From DATCIH01 sp036507955 (lineage in GTDB: Bacteria; Bacillota; Clostridia; Clostridiales; Clostridiaceae): a DNA stretch of 25,593 nucleotides. Below are positions 8,463 through 15,511 of the stretch, piece by piece; positions within the stretch are counted from its first letter, which is position 1, and each line of letters starts with the position of its first letter. A program made the translations under genes and the position numbers. Below the pieces are notes generated by a model, which worked only from the letters and a program-made list of their open reading frames with translations, had not been told where the DNA came from and did no database searches. The stretch is from assembly GCA_036507955.1 (NCBI GenBank), contig DATCIH010000024.1:1-25593 (forward strand), in the 5' to 3' direction.

Positions 8463-9905
8463 ATGATTAACATTGTAGGCTTAGGACCCGGTGCTAAGGA
8501 GGCTATCACCCTTGGAGCTTTAGAGGCCCTTAAAGACGCAGATGTGGTACTTTTAAGGACAATAAAGCATCCCACGGTGAACTTCTTAAAGGAATATGAT
8601 ATAACCTATGAAACCTTCGATGAGAGCTATGAAACAAAGGATAGCTTTAAAGAGGTATATGATGAAATAGCCCTAGAAGTTTTAGAAAAAGCCAAAATTT
8701 TTAATAATGTGGCCTATGCAGTCCCAGGACATCCTTTAGTCGCAGAGAAATCCGTAGTTAATCTAATAAACTTATGTAAGGAGAATGGAATTGAATATAA
8801 AATAATACCTTCTGTAAGTTTTATAGATGCTATTTTTGAAAGCTTAGAAATTGACCCTTCCGAAGGCTTTAAGCTTATTGATGCTTTTGATATAAATAAG
8901 CAGCTCTTAGATAAGAGAAGTAAGCTTATTATATCTCAGGTTTATAACAAATTTATTGCGTCTGAGGTTAAGCTTACCCTTATGGAATATTATAATGACG
9001 ATACAAAAATATATTTTATTAGGGCGGCTGGAATAAAGGGTCAGGAGAGTATAAGAGAAATTCCCTTATTTTGTTTGGACAGGCAAGAAGATATAGATTA
9101 TTTAACCTCCATATATATACCAGAAAGCCCAAATAAGGCTGTGGATTTCAATGATTTATTAGAGATTATGGATAAGCTAATGGGGGAAGAGGGATGTCCA
9201 TGGGACAAGGAACAGGACCATGTCTCCCTTAAAAGGTATCTTATAGAAGAATGTTATGAGGTTCTTGAGGCAATAGATAATAAAAATGAGGGGGAACTAT
9301 TAGAGGAGTTAGGAGATGTCTTACTTCAGGTGGTGTTTCATGCAGCCATTGGGAAGAAGGAAGGTTATTTTAATATTAAAGATGTGATAAAAAGTATATG
9401 TGACAAAATGATAAATAGACATCCTCATATATTTGGGAATATTCAAGCAGAAACCTCTCTTCAGGTTTTACAAAATTGGGATGAAATTAAAAAGAAGGAA
9501 AAGGGTTATGAAAGCTATGCGCAGGAGCTCAAACATATTGGAAAGAATTTACCAGCTCTCCTAAGAGCGGAAAAGGTTCAAGCTAAAGCAGGCAAGGTTG
9601 GCTTTGACTTTCCAAGTATAGAAATAGCTATGGATAAAGTTACAGAAGAACTAATTGAGGTGAAAAGTGTATATAAAGGGCTAAACCAGGCTAAAATACT
9701 AGAAGAAATAGGAAATTTAATATTTTCTTCTGTAAATATTGCAAGATTCCTTGACATTGACCCTGAAAATGCTTTAAATTATACTATAGATAAATTTATT
9801 GGTCGCTTCGAACAAATAGAAAAAAGCACAATAAGTTCTGGCAAGAAATTAGAGGACATGACAATATATGAGATGGATTGTCTGTGGGAAAAAACTAAAG
9901 TATAG
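8463..9905 (+). CDS. mazG: tetrapyrrole-methylase-like/MazG nucleotide pyrophosphohydrolase fusion (YabN)
   Basis: A 480-residue two-domain protein. Residues 1-225 resemble the SAM-dependent tetrapyrrole (corrin/porphyrin) methylase fold, with GLGPG at 6-10 and YAVPGHPLVAEK at 85-96. Residues 230-480 are a MazG domain, with CPWD (245-248), the metal-binding EExxE (262-266) and ExxxD (281-285), and a second MazG-like half. MazG hydrolyses (d)NTPs to monophosphates, cleaning aberrant nucleotides; the role of the methylase-like half is unclear. The same fusion is B. subtilis YabN, and its position is conserved. AGAGGAG precedes the ATG, 27 bases after the flippase gene, so the two are probably cotranscribed. 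Confidence 0.93.
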   Translation: MINIVGLGPGAKEAITLGALEALKDADVVLLRTIKHPTVNFLKEYDITYETFDESYETKDSFKEVYDEIALEVLEKAKIFNNVAYAVPGHPLVAEKSVVNLINLCKENGIEYKIIPSVSFIDAIFESLEIDPSEGFKLIDAFDINKQLLDKRSKLIISQVYNKFIASEVKLTLMEYYNDDTKIYFIRAAGIKGQESIREIPLFCLDRQEDIDYLTSIYIPESPNKAVDFNDLLEIMDKLMGEEGCPWDKEQDHVSLKRYLIEECYEVLEAIDNKNEGELLEELGDVLLQVVFHAAIGKKEGYFNIKDVIKSICDKMINRHPHIFGNIQAETSLQVLQNWDEIKKKEKGYESYAQELKHIGKNLPALLRAEKVQAKAGKVGFDFPSIEIAMDKVTEELIEVKSVYKGLNQAKILEEIGNLIFSSVNIARFLDIDPENALNYTIDKFIGRFEQIEKSTISSGKKLEDMTIYEMDCLWEKTKV

Positions 9906-10011
9906 TAATTCACTAAATTTTACAAAAAACCACAAATAATAATAAGCAACTCTAATTTTTTAAAAGAATTATCTAAACAAAAAAAAACATAATTTTTAGG
10001 AGGTAAAAAAG

Positions 10012-10287
10012 ATGAACAAAGCAGATTTAATTTCAAGTATTGCCGAAAAAAGCAATCTAACAAAGAAGGATGCAGAAGCAGCATTAAAAGCATTTATTGA
10101 GAGTGTGGAAGAAGCTCTTGAAAAAGGAGATAAAGTACAATTAGTTGGATTTGGTACATATGAATCAAGACAGAGAGCTGAACGAGTAGGAAGAAATCCA
10201 AGAACTAAAGAAGAAATAACAATTCCAGCTTCAGTTGTTCCAGTTTTTAAAGCTGGAAAAGACTTTAAGGATAAAGTTAATAAGTAA
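10012..10287 (+). CDS. hup: HU-type nucleoid protein
   Basis: A small abundant histone-like DNA-bending protein of 91 residues, the standard length. The signature GFGTYESRQRAERVGRNPRTKEEITIPAS (about 45-75) forms the DNA-binding beta arms with Arg/Pro tips. The start is MNKADLISSIAEKSNLTKKDAE. A strong AGGAGG precedes the ATG. The 106-base gap after mazG is very A-rich and shows no promoter I can defend. The gene is closed by its own terminator at 10299-10323. Confidence 0.97.
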   Translation: MNKADLISSIAEKSNLTKKDAEAALKAFIESVEEALEKGDKVQLVGFGTYESRQRAERVGRNPRTKEEITIPASVVPVFKAGKDFKDKVNK

Positions 10288-10298
10288 ACTTAATTCTC

Positions 10299-10323
10299 AA
10301 AACCTGGATTTTCCAGGTTTTTT
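10299..10323 (+). terminator. intrinsic terminator of the HU gene
   Basis: AAAACCTGG (10299-10307) pairs with CCAGGTTTT (10313-10321) around ATTTT. A run of six Ts follows (10318-10323). Its T-run forms the start of the next, larger inverted repeat. Confidence 0.9.
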
Positions 10324-10368
10324 CTTATCCTGCGCTGGCTATTTATAGCCAGCGCAGGATAAGAAAAA
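10319..10368. repeat. 23-bp perfect inverted repeat with TTTA loop
   Basis: Arms 10319-10341 and 10346-10368 are exact reverse complements, with a 4-base loop TTTA. The core (CCTGCGCTGGCTA) is far richer in GC than the surroundings. The 5' arm starts in the T-run of the HU terminator and the 3' arm ends in AAAAA, so it lacks a U-tract and is not a classic terminator for the + strand. It may block 3' degradation, act as an RNase III site, or be a small palindromic insertion. Confidence 0.85.
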
Positions 10369-10420
10369 CTAGTGGGCACCAAGGATTTTTTAGTAAATAG
10401 CTTTAGAAGGGGTGGATTAT

Positions 10421-10681
10421 ATGAGACTTGATAAATTCCTAAAAGTATCAAGAATAATTAAAAGAAGGACTGTTGCTAAGGAAGCTTGCTCTGGGAGTAG
10501 AGTTTCAATAAATGGTAAGGTTGCAAAAGCAGGATCTGAAGTTAAAGTTGATGATATTATTGAAATAAGATTTGCTGCAAAGCTCCTTAAGGCAAAAATA
10601 TCTATGATATCTGAATTTATTAAAAAGGATGAAGCCAAAAACATGTACGAAATTCTTGCTGGCGAAGAGGATACCGAGTAA
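10421..10681 (+). CDS. rqcP: S4-domain RNA-binding protein RqcP (YabO/HslR family)
   Basis: An 86-residue S4-fold protein (MRLDKFLKVSRIIKRRTVAKEAC, then SINGKVAKAGSEVKVDDII). The S4 fold covers essentially the whole chain. In B. subtilis RqcP works with RqcH on stalled 50S subunits during ribosome-associated quality control. The ATG at 10421 is chosen because AAGGGG (10407-10412) lies 8 bases upstream; the GTG at 10412 overlaps that site. The length then equals that of the B. subtilis protein. It heads the yabP-yabQ stretch. Confidence 0.92.
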   Translation: MRLDKFLKVSRIIKRRTVAKEACSGSRVSINGKVAKAGSEVKVDDIIEIRFAAKLLKAKISMISEFIKKDEAKNMYEILAGEEDTE

Positions 10682-10726
10682 TAAACATCAATATTCCTTC
10701 ATATATATTTTACGAGGAGGAGTATT

Positions 10727-11023
10727 ATGGAAATAAAAAAAGATAGTAAATTTGAAGATAAAAAGAGTAATTTGACGTTAGAAAGCAGAAAGAAGCTTTC
10801 TCTAAGCGGTGTGTTGGAGGTACTCAGCTTTAATGATAACCAAATAGTTTTAAATACAAACTTAGGAGAACTAATCATTAAGGGTAAAGAACTTAAAATA
10901 AATAAATTAGATGTTCAAAATGGTGATATAATTATGGTGGGTATCATTGGCTCCTTTATTTATTCGGGTAAAGAAGAAAAAGCAAAGGTTAACGAAAGTA
11001 TACTTCAAAGGCTTTTTAGGTAG
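10727..11023 (+). CDS. yabP: sporulation protein YabP
   Basis: A 98-residue protein with the YabP/YqfC-like beta-rich domain (LSLSGVLEVLSFNDNQIVLNTNLGELIIKGKELKINKLDVQNG, about 24-68). Family members are made in the mother cell during spore formation; the molecular role is not well defined. AGGAGGAG precedes the ATG. It lies between rqcP and yabQ, as in other spore formers. Confidence 0.92.
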   Translation: MEIKKDSKFEDKKSNLTLESRKKLSLSGVLEVLSFNDNQIVLNTNLGELIIKGKELKINKLDVQNGDIIMVGIIGSFIYSGKEEKAKVNESILQRLFR

Positions 11024-11030
11024 ATAAATT

Positions 11031-11420
11031 ATGTTGAAATCAATAGTTGAACAAGCTACAACATTAATGTTCGGAATTTTTTGTGGTATGGTTATTGGAT
11101 TTCTTTATGACTTATATCGATTATTCAGAGGCTTAAAAGTCGCTAGGTTCGTTATTTTTGTTGAAGATATACTTTTCTGGATATTTTCTGCTATAGTAAT
11201 ATTTATGATTATGTATTATACTAGTGCAGCATATATAGGTACTTATGCATATTTATATATATGTATTGGCTTATTTATATATTTTAAATTATTAAGCTAT
11301 AGGCTGATAAAAATAGAAAAATTAACTTTAAAGTTATTATTTTCCATCGTAAGAATATTATTTAAGCATTTATTGTATCCCTTTTTACTTATTTTGAATA
11401 AAATAACGAGAAAAACGTAA
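11031..11420 (+). CDS. yabQ: sporulation membrane protein YabQ
   Basis: A 129-residue integral membrane protein with about four hydrophobic segments (near 10-28, 38-62, 65-85, 100-122). The opening SIVEQATTLMFGIFCGMVIGFLYDLYRLFRG matches the YabQ family, required for spore cortex formation in B. subtilis. Start is 7 bases after the yabP stop, with a weak ribosome binding site (AGGTAG), so translational coupling to yabP is likely. Confidence 0.9.
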   Translation: MLKSIVEQATTLMFGIFCGMVIGFLYDLYRLFRGLKVARFVIFVEDILFWIFSAIVIFMIMYYTSAAYIGTYAYLYICIGLFIYFKLLSYRLIKIEKLTLKLLFSIVRILFKHLLYPFLLILNKITRKT

Positions 11421-11482
11421 AAATATTTAAAATAAACTTGAACTAATCAAGAATTCTATTTAAAATGTAATTAAGGGCTTTG

Positions 11483-11491
11483 TGATATACT
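11483..11491 (+). promoter_or_regulatory. putative extended -10 promoter of divIC
   Basis: TGATATACT gives an extended -10 (TGn plus TATACT at 11486-11491), 26 bases before the divIC ATG. No convincing -35 lies 16-18 bases upstream. Confidence 0.4.
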
Positions 11492-11517
11492 CAATTTAAT
11501 GAAAGGACAAAGGGTAT

Positions 11518-11811
11518 ATGAAAAAAAGATTAAAGTTACATAGATTAATATACTTAGGCGTATCTGGTTATATAGCATTTGTTTTGATTCATCAACAAAT
11601 TTTGATTCATTCTATTAAAGTAGAACAAATTAGTAGAATGGATCAGATAACTAAGTTGAAGAGCAAAAATGAAATGTTAAAAGGCCAAGAAAAAACTTAT
11701 GAATCAAATCCTGATTTATATTATGAAAAATTAGCTCGCGAAAAGCTAGGCCTGGTTAAACAAGATGAAACTCCTATAGTGAATAGTCCAGAGAAAGACG
11801 CTGAGAAATAA
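11518..11811 (+). CDS. divIC: septum formation initiator DivIC/FtsB-like
   Basis: A 97-residue bitopic division protein. A basic N-terminus (KKRLKLHR) precedes one membrane segment (about 10-31), then an extracytoplasmic coiled coil (about 33-60: VEQISRMDQITKLKSKNEML). The conserved YYEKLAREKLGLVKQDE motif follows (about 68-84). It should form a complex with FtsL and DivIB at the septum. Location between yabQ and the S1-domain gene is the Bacillus arrangement and favours DivIC over FtsL. Confidence 0.9.
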   Translation: MKKRLKLHRLIYLGVSGYIAFVLIHQQILIHSIKVEQISRMDQITKLKSKNEMLKGQEKTYESNPDLYYEKLAREKLGLVKQDETPIVNSPEKDAEK

Positions 11812-11865
11812 TTATCTATTAAATTTATACTATCATTTTTATTATTAAGGAGGAATTTTATTAAT

Positions 11866-12282
11866 ATGACCTTAAAGGCAGGAAGCATACTAGAAGGTAC
11901 AGTAGTAAATATTACAAGTTTTGGTGCATTTGTTGAGGTTGATGGTAAAACTGGTTTGGTTCACATATCAGAGATATCAGACAGCTTTGTTAAAGATGTT
12001 AGGGAACATCTTAAGGAAAAAGATGTTGTAAAGGTAAAGGTAATTTCTGTTGATGATAATGGAAAGATAAGCTTATCAATTAAACAGGCATGTGCTCCTA
12101 AAAGAACAATGAAACCTGTTGAAATAGACTGGAATAATGAAAAAGGAAAAGTTGCAACAGCGAATTTTGAAGATAGGATGTCTAAATTTTTGAAAGAAAG
12201 TGAAGAAAGATTTCAAGATTTGAAAAAGCACCAGGAGTCAAGAGGAAAAGGTGGATATAGTAAAAAAAGTTCCAGTTACTAA
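11866..12282 (+). CDS. yabR: S1 RNA-binding domain protein (YabR-like)
   Basis: A 138-residue protein with one S1/OB-fold domain at about 3-72 (GSILEGTVVNITSFGAFVEVDGKTGLVHISEISDSFV). A basic, low-complexity tail follows (ESRGKGGYSKKSSSY). S1 domains bind single-stranded RNA; the cellular target of YabR is not established. AGGAGG lies upstream of the ATG. It is the last gene before the hairpin at 12304-12344 and the tRNA cluster. Confidence 0.9.
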   Translation: MTLKAGSILEGTVVNITSFGAFVEVDGKTGLVHISEISDSFVKDVREHLKEKDVVKVKVISVDDNGKISLSIKQACAPKRTMKPVEIDWNNEKGKVATANFEDRMSKFLKESEERFQDLKKHQESRGKGGYSKKSSSY

Positions 12283-12303
12283 ATTTATGTAATCTATCAA
12301 GTG

Positions 12304-12352
12304 GATAGCCTTAAGGGCTACCTTGGTAAATTATTAAGGCTATCTTATTAAA
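12304..12352 (+). terminator. probable terminator after the S1 gene
   Basis: GATAGCCTTAA (12304-12314) pairs perfectly with TTAAGGCTATC (12334-12344), followed by TTATTAAA. The loop and the downstream GGTGGCCTTAA repeat parts of the stem, so alternative foldings exist. The tail is AT-rich rather than a clean U-tract. Confidence 0.55.
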
Positions 12353-12430
12353 TTAATAAGGTGGCCTTAATAGAATAATCAGTAGAAAATAACTCATTAA
12401 AAAAGAATAGTGTTAATTATAAATAAGGTG

Positions 12431-12459
12431 TTGACATTAGTTTATTCTTAAGATATAAT
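12431..12459 (+). promoter_or_regulatory. consensus sigma-A promoter of the tRNA cluster
   Basis: TTGACA (12431-12436), 17 bases, TATAAT (12454-12459): a perfect match to consensus. It lies 26 bases upstream of the first tRNA, as expected for a stable RNA operon. Confidence 0.95.
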
Positions 12460-12485
12460 AATCCTTGTCGCCAAAAGAGATATTC

Positions 12486-12574
12486 GCTGGAGTGGCGGAA
12501 CTGGCAGACGCACAGGACTTAAAATCCTGCGGTGGTTAAACACCGTACCGGTTCGATTCCGGTCTTCAGCACCA
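12486..12574 (+). tRNA. tRNA-Leu (UAA)
   Basis: Acceptor arms GCTGGAG and CTTCAGC pair with one G-T. The anticodon stem CAGGA/TCCTG holds loop CTTAAAA with anticodon TAA at 12520-12522. A long variable arm (GCGGTGGTTAAACACCGTA region) is typical of class II leucine tRNA. T-loop GTTCGATTC is present. CCA is encoded (12572-12574). Confidence 0.97.
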
Positions 12575-12587
12575 AATCTTATATTAT

Positions 12588-12663
<76 letters not shown>

Positions 12664-12671
12664 AATTTTAT

Positions 12672-12748
12672 GGCGGAATAGCTCAGCTGGCTAGAGCACT
12701 CGGTTCATACCCGAGGTGTCGTAGGTTCAAGTCCTATTTCCGCTACCA
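12672..12748 (+). tRNA. elongator tRNA-Met (CAU)
   Basis: Acceptor GGCGGAA pairs with TTCCGCT (G1-U72 wobble). Anticodon stem CTCGG/CCGAG, anticodon CAT at 12706-12708. It lacks initiator features. A tRNA-Ile2 with modified CAU was considered, but the acceptor and anticodon stem resemble Firmicute tRNA-Met. CCA is encoded. Confidence 0.92.
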
Positions 12749-12760
12749 GTAAGAGCATTG

Positions 12761-12799
12761 ATCATGGGAAGTCTTTTATAGATAGTCCATGATTTTTTA
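12761..12799 (+). terminator. intrinsic terminator of the tRNA cluster
   Basis: ATCATGG (12761-12767) pairs with CCATGAT (12787-12793), with extra pairing possible inside. Two T-runs follow, at 12793-12798 and from 12800. Confidence 0.85.
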
Positions 12800-12945
12800 T
12801 TTTTTTGTAAATTAGGTATACAAATTAATAAATTACATTTTATTCTATTATATATGTATCAAACACAACATATAGTATTAACTGTGAATAAAATGTATAT
12901 TAATAGGGACAATTGTCCTACGATAATGTGGTGTACAACCTATAT

Positions 12946-12978
12946 GTGACACATAATCTAAACGGTATTTGCTATAAT
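12946..12978 (+). promoter_or_regulatory. putative Spo0A-dependent spoIIE promoter with 21-bp spacer
   Basis: GTGACA (12946-12951) and TATAAT (12973-12978, preceded by TGC) are separated by 21 bases. B. subtilis spoIIE is known to have a sigma-A promoter with 21-bp spacing that needs phosphorylated Spo0A. No canonical TGTCGAA box is present; the nearest candidates are ATTGTCCTA (12912-12920) and its inverted partner GGACAAT. The alternative -35 at 17 bp (CACATA) is poor. Confidence 0.6.
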
Positions 12979-13012
12979 TTCCTTTGAGACCTAAACTAGG
13001 AGGGTAAATTTT

Positions 13013-15412
13013 ATGCAGCAAGGAATAGAGTATATACCATACAGTAGGATAGAAAGTACTAAGATAGATAAGGATGAAAAGAAAATAAGTATAAAGGACG
13101 TTATACATGCTTTAACATACTTTATATTTGCTATACTGATAAGTCGAGTGTTTTTAATAAATTATATCGCACCCTTTGGAATTGCTTTTATTATGGCTGT
13201 AAGCTTAAATAGTAAATTAAGATATACAGTTATAGTTACCCTTGGTGCAATAGGTGGTTACCTTTCTTTGATACTAATAAATTTAGCAAGTATGGAAATA
13301 TACATTGCTCTTTCAATAACTATATTGATAATTTCTGCCTTATTTAATGAAAGTAGTAAGTTTAGGAAAATAACACTTTTTGTGGCAGCATTACTAGTAG
13401 AATTTATAGTATATCAAATTTGCATTGGCGGAACTCTTTTTACATCTATTTTACAAGGCTTTATCTTATTAGGTATAACCATGGTATTGTTTTATATATT
13501 TAGCTATGCCTTGAAAGGGGTAGATAAGTTCGAAAAGACAGGAAGTTTAAGTTCCTATACTAATGAAAATATTATTAGTAGCACAATAACAATTGCCATC
13601 GGTATATCAGGAATAGGTTTAAACATCTTTGATGTCTCTACTCGGAATATTTTGGCGTTTTTTCTTATATTGGTTGTAAGCTATGTAAAGGGAAGTTCCT
13701 TTGGTGCATCGCTAGGAATATTATTAGGAGTAATAATAGGTATGTCAAATAGCAGCGTTGTTAACTATATAGGAGTTTATGGGCTATGTGGTTTAATAGC
13801 AGGGCTATTTAGACAATATAAAAAAGTTTTCTCTGCCATAACCTTTTTGCTAGCTTTTACCATAATAAAGTTATATTCAAATATCGGCAGTTTTAAAATA
13901 ATCGAATGTATAATAGCAATTATAATATTTTTAATAATAAAGGATTCTTATTATCAGGGTTGGATTAAGGAATTAGTATGGGAAAATCAAAAGGACGATT
14001 CAGGGAAAAATGGAGAGAAGTTTAAGAATATAATATTAAATAGATTAGATAGCCTTACTAAGGTTCTTTATAATATATCAAATGTGATTAAAGAAGAAGA
14101 GGGTGTAGCAAATCTTCCACTTAAGGATAAAAGTACCTTCCTGGTTGAAATGCTAGCTGATAGAATTTGTAGTGAGTGTTCTTTAAGTACAAGCTGTTGG
14201 AAAGGTGAAGCATATTTTACTTATAACTCTTTTACAGAATTAATCCAAAGCTTTCAGGAGAAAAGATTTCTAATTCCTAAGGAGCTATGCTCAAGGTGTA
14301 TAAAAAGGGATTTGCTTAAAAAAGCAACAGAAGAGATTCTAGAGAATTACAATATAAAGGAGTTATGTAGGAATAGACTCGAAGAAGGAAAGCTTATAAT
14401 GGCTTCTCAAATTAACAGCATGGCAAGCTCCATTAATCAGATAGTTTATGAAATAGGCAGCAATATTTATTATAATGAGGAAATAGAGCTTAAGGTTAAG
14501 AAGCTTCTTGATAAAAATAATATAATATATAGTGGACTTTTTTGCATTGAGGATAAGAGTGGAAGACTATTTACAAATCTTAACATAGAGCATTGTGGGG
14601 GTAGACAGTATTGTGCGAAAACTATTCTCCCCTTAATTAATATAGGGTTAGGAAGGAATATGTGTATCACTGAAGAAAGCTGCAAGGTGGACAAAACTAC
14701 TAATACCTGTAGGGCTAGCTTTAAAGAGACACCAAAATATTTCATAATATCCTCTGGAGAAAGTTTGAACAAAGCAGGAGAAGATTACTGTGGTGATAAT
14801 TATAGCTTTAATGAACAGCCTGATGGTAGCTATATGATTCTGCTCTGCGATGGGATGGGATCTGGCCCTAGAGCTAATCAGGAGAGTAATGCTGCTATGA
14901 AACTAATAGAGAGCTTTACAAAGGAAGGCTTCAGTAAGGAAAGTGCCATAAAGGTTGTAAATTCCGTTATGACTATGAAATACTCCCTGGCAGAAAATTT
15001 TTCCACGGTTGATCTTGCAAGTATTGATTTATATACTGGAGAAGTAGATTTTATGAAAATAGGGGCGGTAGATAGCTACATAAAAAGAGGAAAGGAGATA
15101 ATAAAGATATCTTCTAGGAGTCTACCTATTGGTGTTCTAGACAAGGTAGAAGCAGATATTATAAAAAAGGTAGTAAGCAATGGTGACCTCGTTATTATGC
15201 TGTCAGATGGAATATCAGATACCTTTAAGGAACCCCTTATTACAGCTAAGGGCCCCCTTATTACGGATTTAGAGGAATTTATATCAGAATCTATAATAAA
15301 TAGCCCTAAGGAGATGGCAAAGGAAATTTTAAAGGAGGCATTAAGCCTTTCAGGGGGTATTGCAAAGGATGATATGACTGTGTTAGTTGCTAAGGTATAT
15401 ACCTTGTATTAA
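13013..15412 (+). CDS. spoIIE: stage II sporulation protein E, membrane PP2C phosphatase
   Basis: Dephosphorylates the anti-anti-sigma factor SpoIIAA at the asymmetric septum, releasing sigma-F in the forespore; it also helps assemble the polar septum. It has 799 residues, close to the B. subtilis length. Residues about 30-325 hold about ten membrane segments. A cytoplasmic linker with several cysteines follows (CSECSLSTSC, CSRC). The C-terminal PP2C domain (about 570-799) carries metal-binding Asp613 in CDGMGSG, MLSDGISD and GIAKDDMTVLV. AGGAGG precedes the ATG. It has its own promoter region and terminator. The yabS/yabT genes that follow it in Bacillus are missing. Confidence 0.97.
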   Translation: MQQGIEYIPYSRIESTKIDKDEKKISIKDVIHALTYFIFAILISRVFLINYIAPFGIAFIMAVSLNSKLRYTVIVTLGAIGGYLSLILINLASMEIYIALSITILIISALFNESSKFRKITLFVAALLVEFIVYQICIGGTLFTSILQGFILLGITMVLFYIFSYALKGVDKFEKTGSLSSYTNENIISSTITIAIGISGIGLNIFDVSTRNILAFFLILVVSYVKGSSFGASLGILLGVIIGMSNSSVVNYIGVYGLCGLIAGLFRQYKKVFSAITFLLAFTIIKLYSNIGSFKIIECIIAIIIFLIIKDSYYQGWIKELVWENQKDDSGKNGEKFKNIILNRLDSLTKVLYNISNVIKEEEGVANLPLKDKSTFLVEMLADRICSECSLSTSCWKGEAYFTYNSFTELIQSFQEKRFLIPKELCSRCIKRDLLKKATEEILENYNIKELCRNRLEEGKLIMASQINSMASSINQIVYEIGSNIYYNEEIELKVKKLLDKNNIIYSGLFCIEDKSGRLFTNLNIEHCGGRQYCAKTILPLINIGLGRNMCITEESCKVDKTTNTCRASFKETPKYFIISSGESLNKAGEDYCGDNYSFNEQPDGSYMILLCDGMGSGPRANQESNAAMKLIESFTKEGFSKESAIKVVNSVMTMKYSLAENFSTVDLASIDLYTGEVDFMKIGAVDSYIKRGKEIIKISSRSLPIGVLDKVEADIIKKVVSNGDLVIMLSDGISDTFKEPLITAKGPLITDLEEFISESIINSPKEMAKEILKEALSLSGGIAKDDMTVLVAKVYTLY

Positions 15413-15435
15413 AATAAGTTATTGATCTTATTTTC

Positions 15436-15471
15436 AAAAACTCCTGAGGTCATATGGCCCAGGAGTTTTTT
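15436..15471 (+). terminator. intrinsic terminator of spoIIE
   Basis: AAAAACTCCTG (15436-15446) pairs with CAGGAGTTTTT (15460-15470). The stem continues GG/CC inside and is followed by a T-run. Confidence 0.92.
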
Positions 15472-15511
15472 ATGATATAATGTTGATTATAATTTATTAG
15501 GAAGTGTTACC

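Noticed and set aside
10681..10707. Possible sigma-E promoter before yabP (ATA and CATATATA)
   Set aside because: The -10 only loosely fits and the -35 is three common bases in AT-rich DNA; suggested mainly by what is known in B. subtilis.
11437..11451. CTTGA/TCAAG hairpin between yabQ and divIC
   Set aside because: Only 5 bp with no U-tract; expected by chance.
12878..13108. Minus-strand reading frame over the spoIIE promoter and 5' end
   Set aside because: No ribosome binding site, no recognisable domain, and it overlaps a clear spoIIE start and promoter; low-complexity composition.
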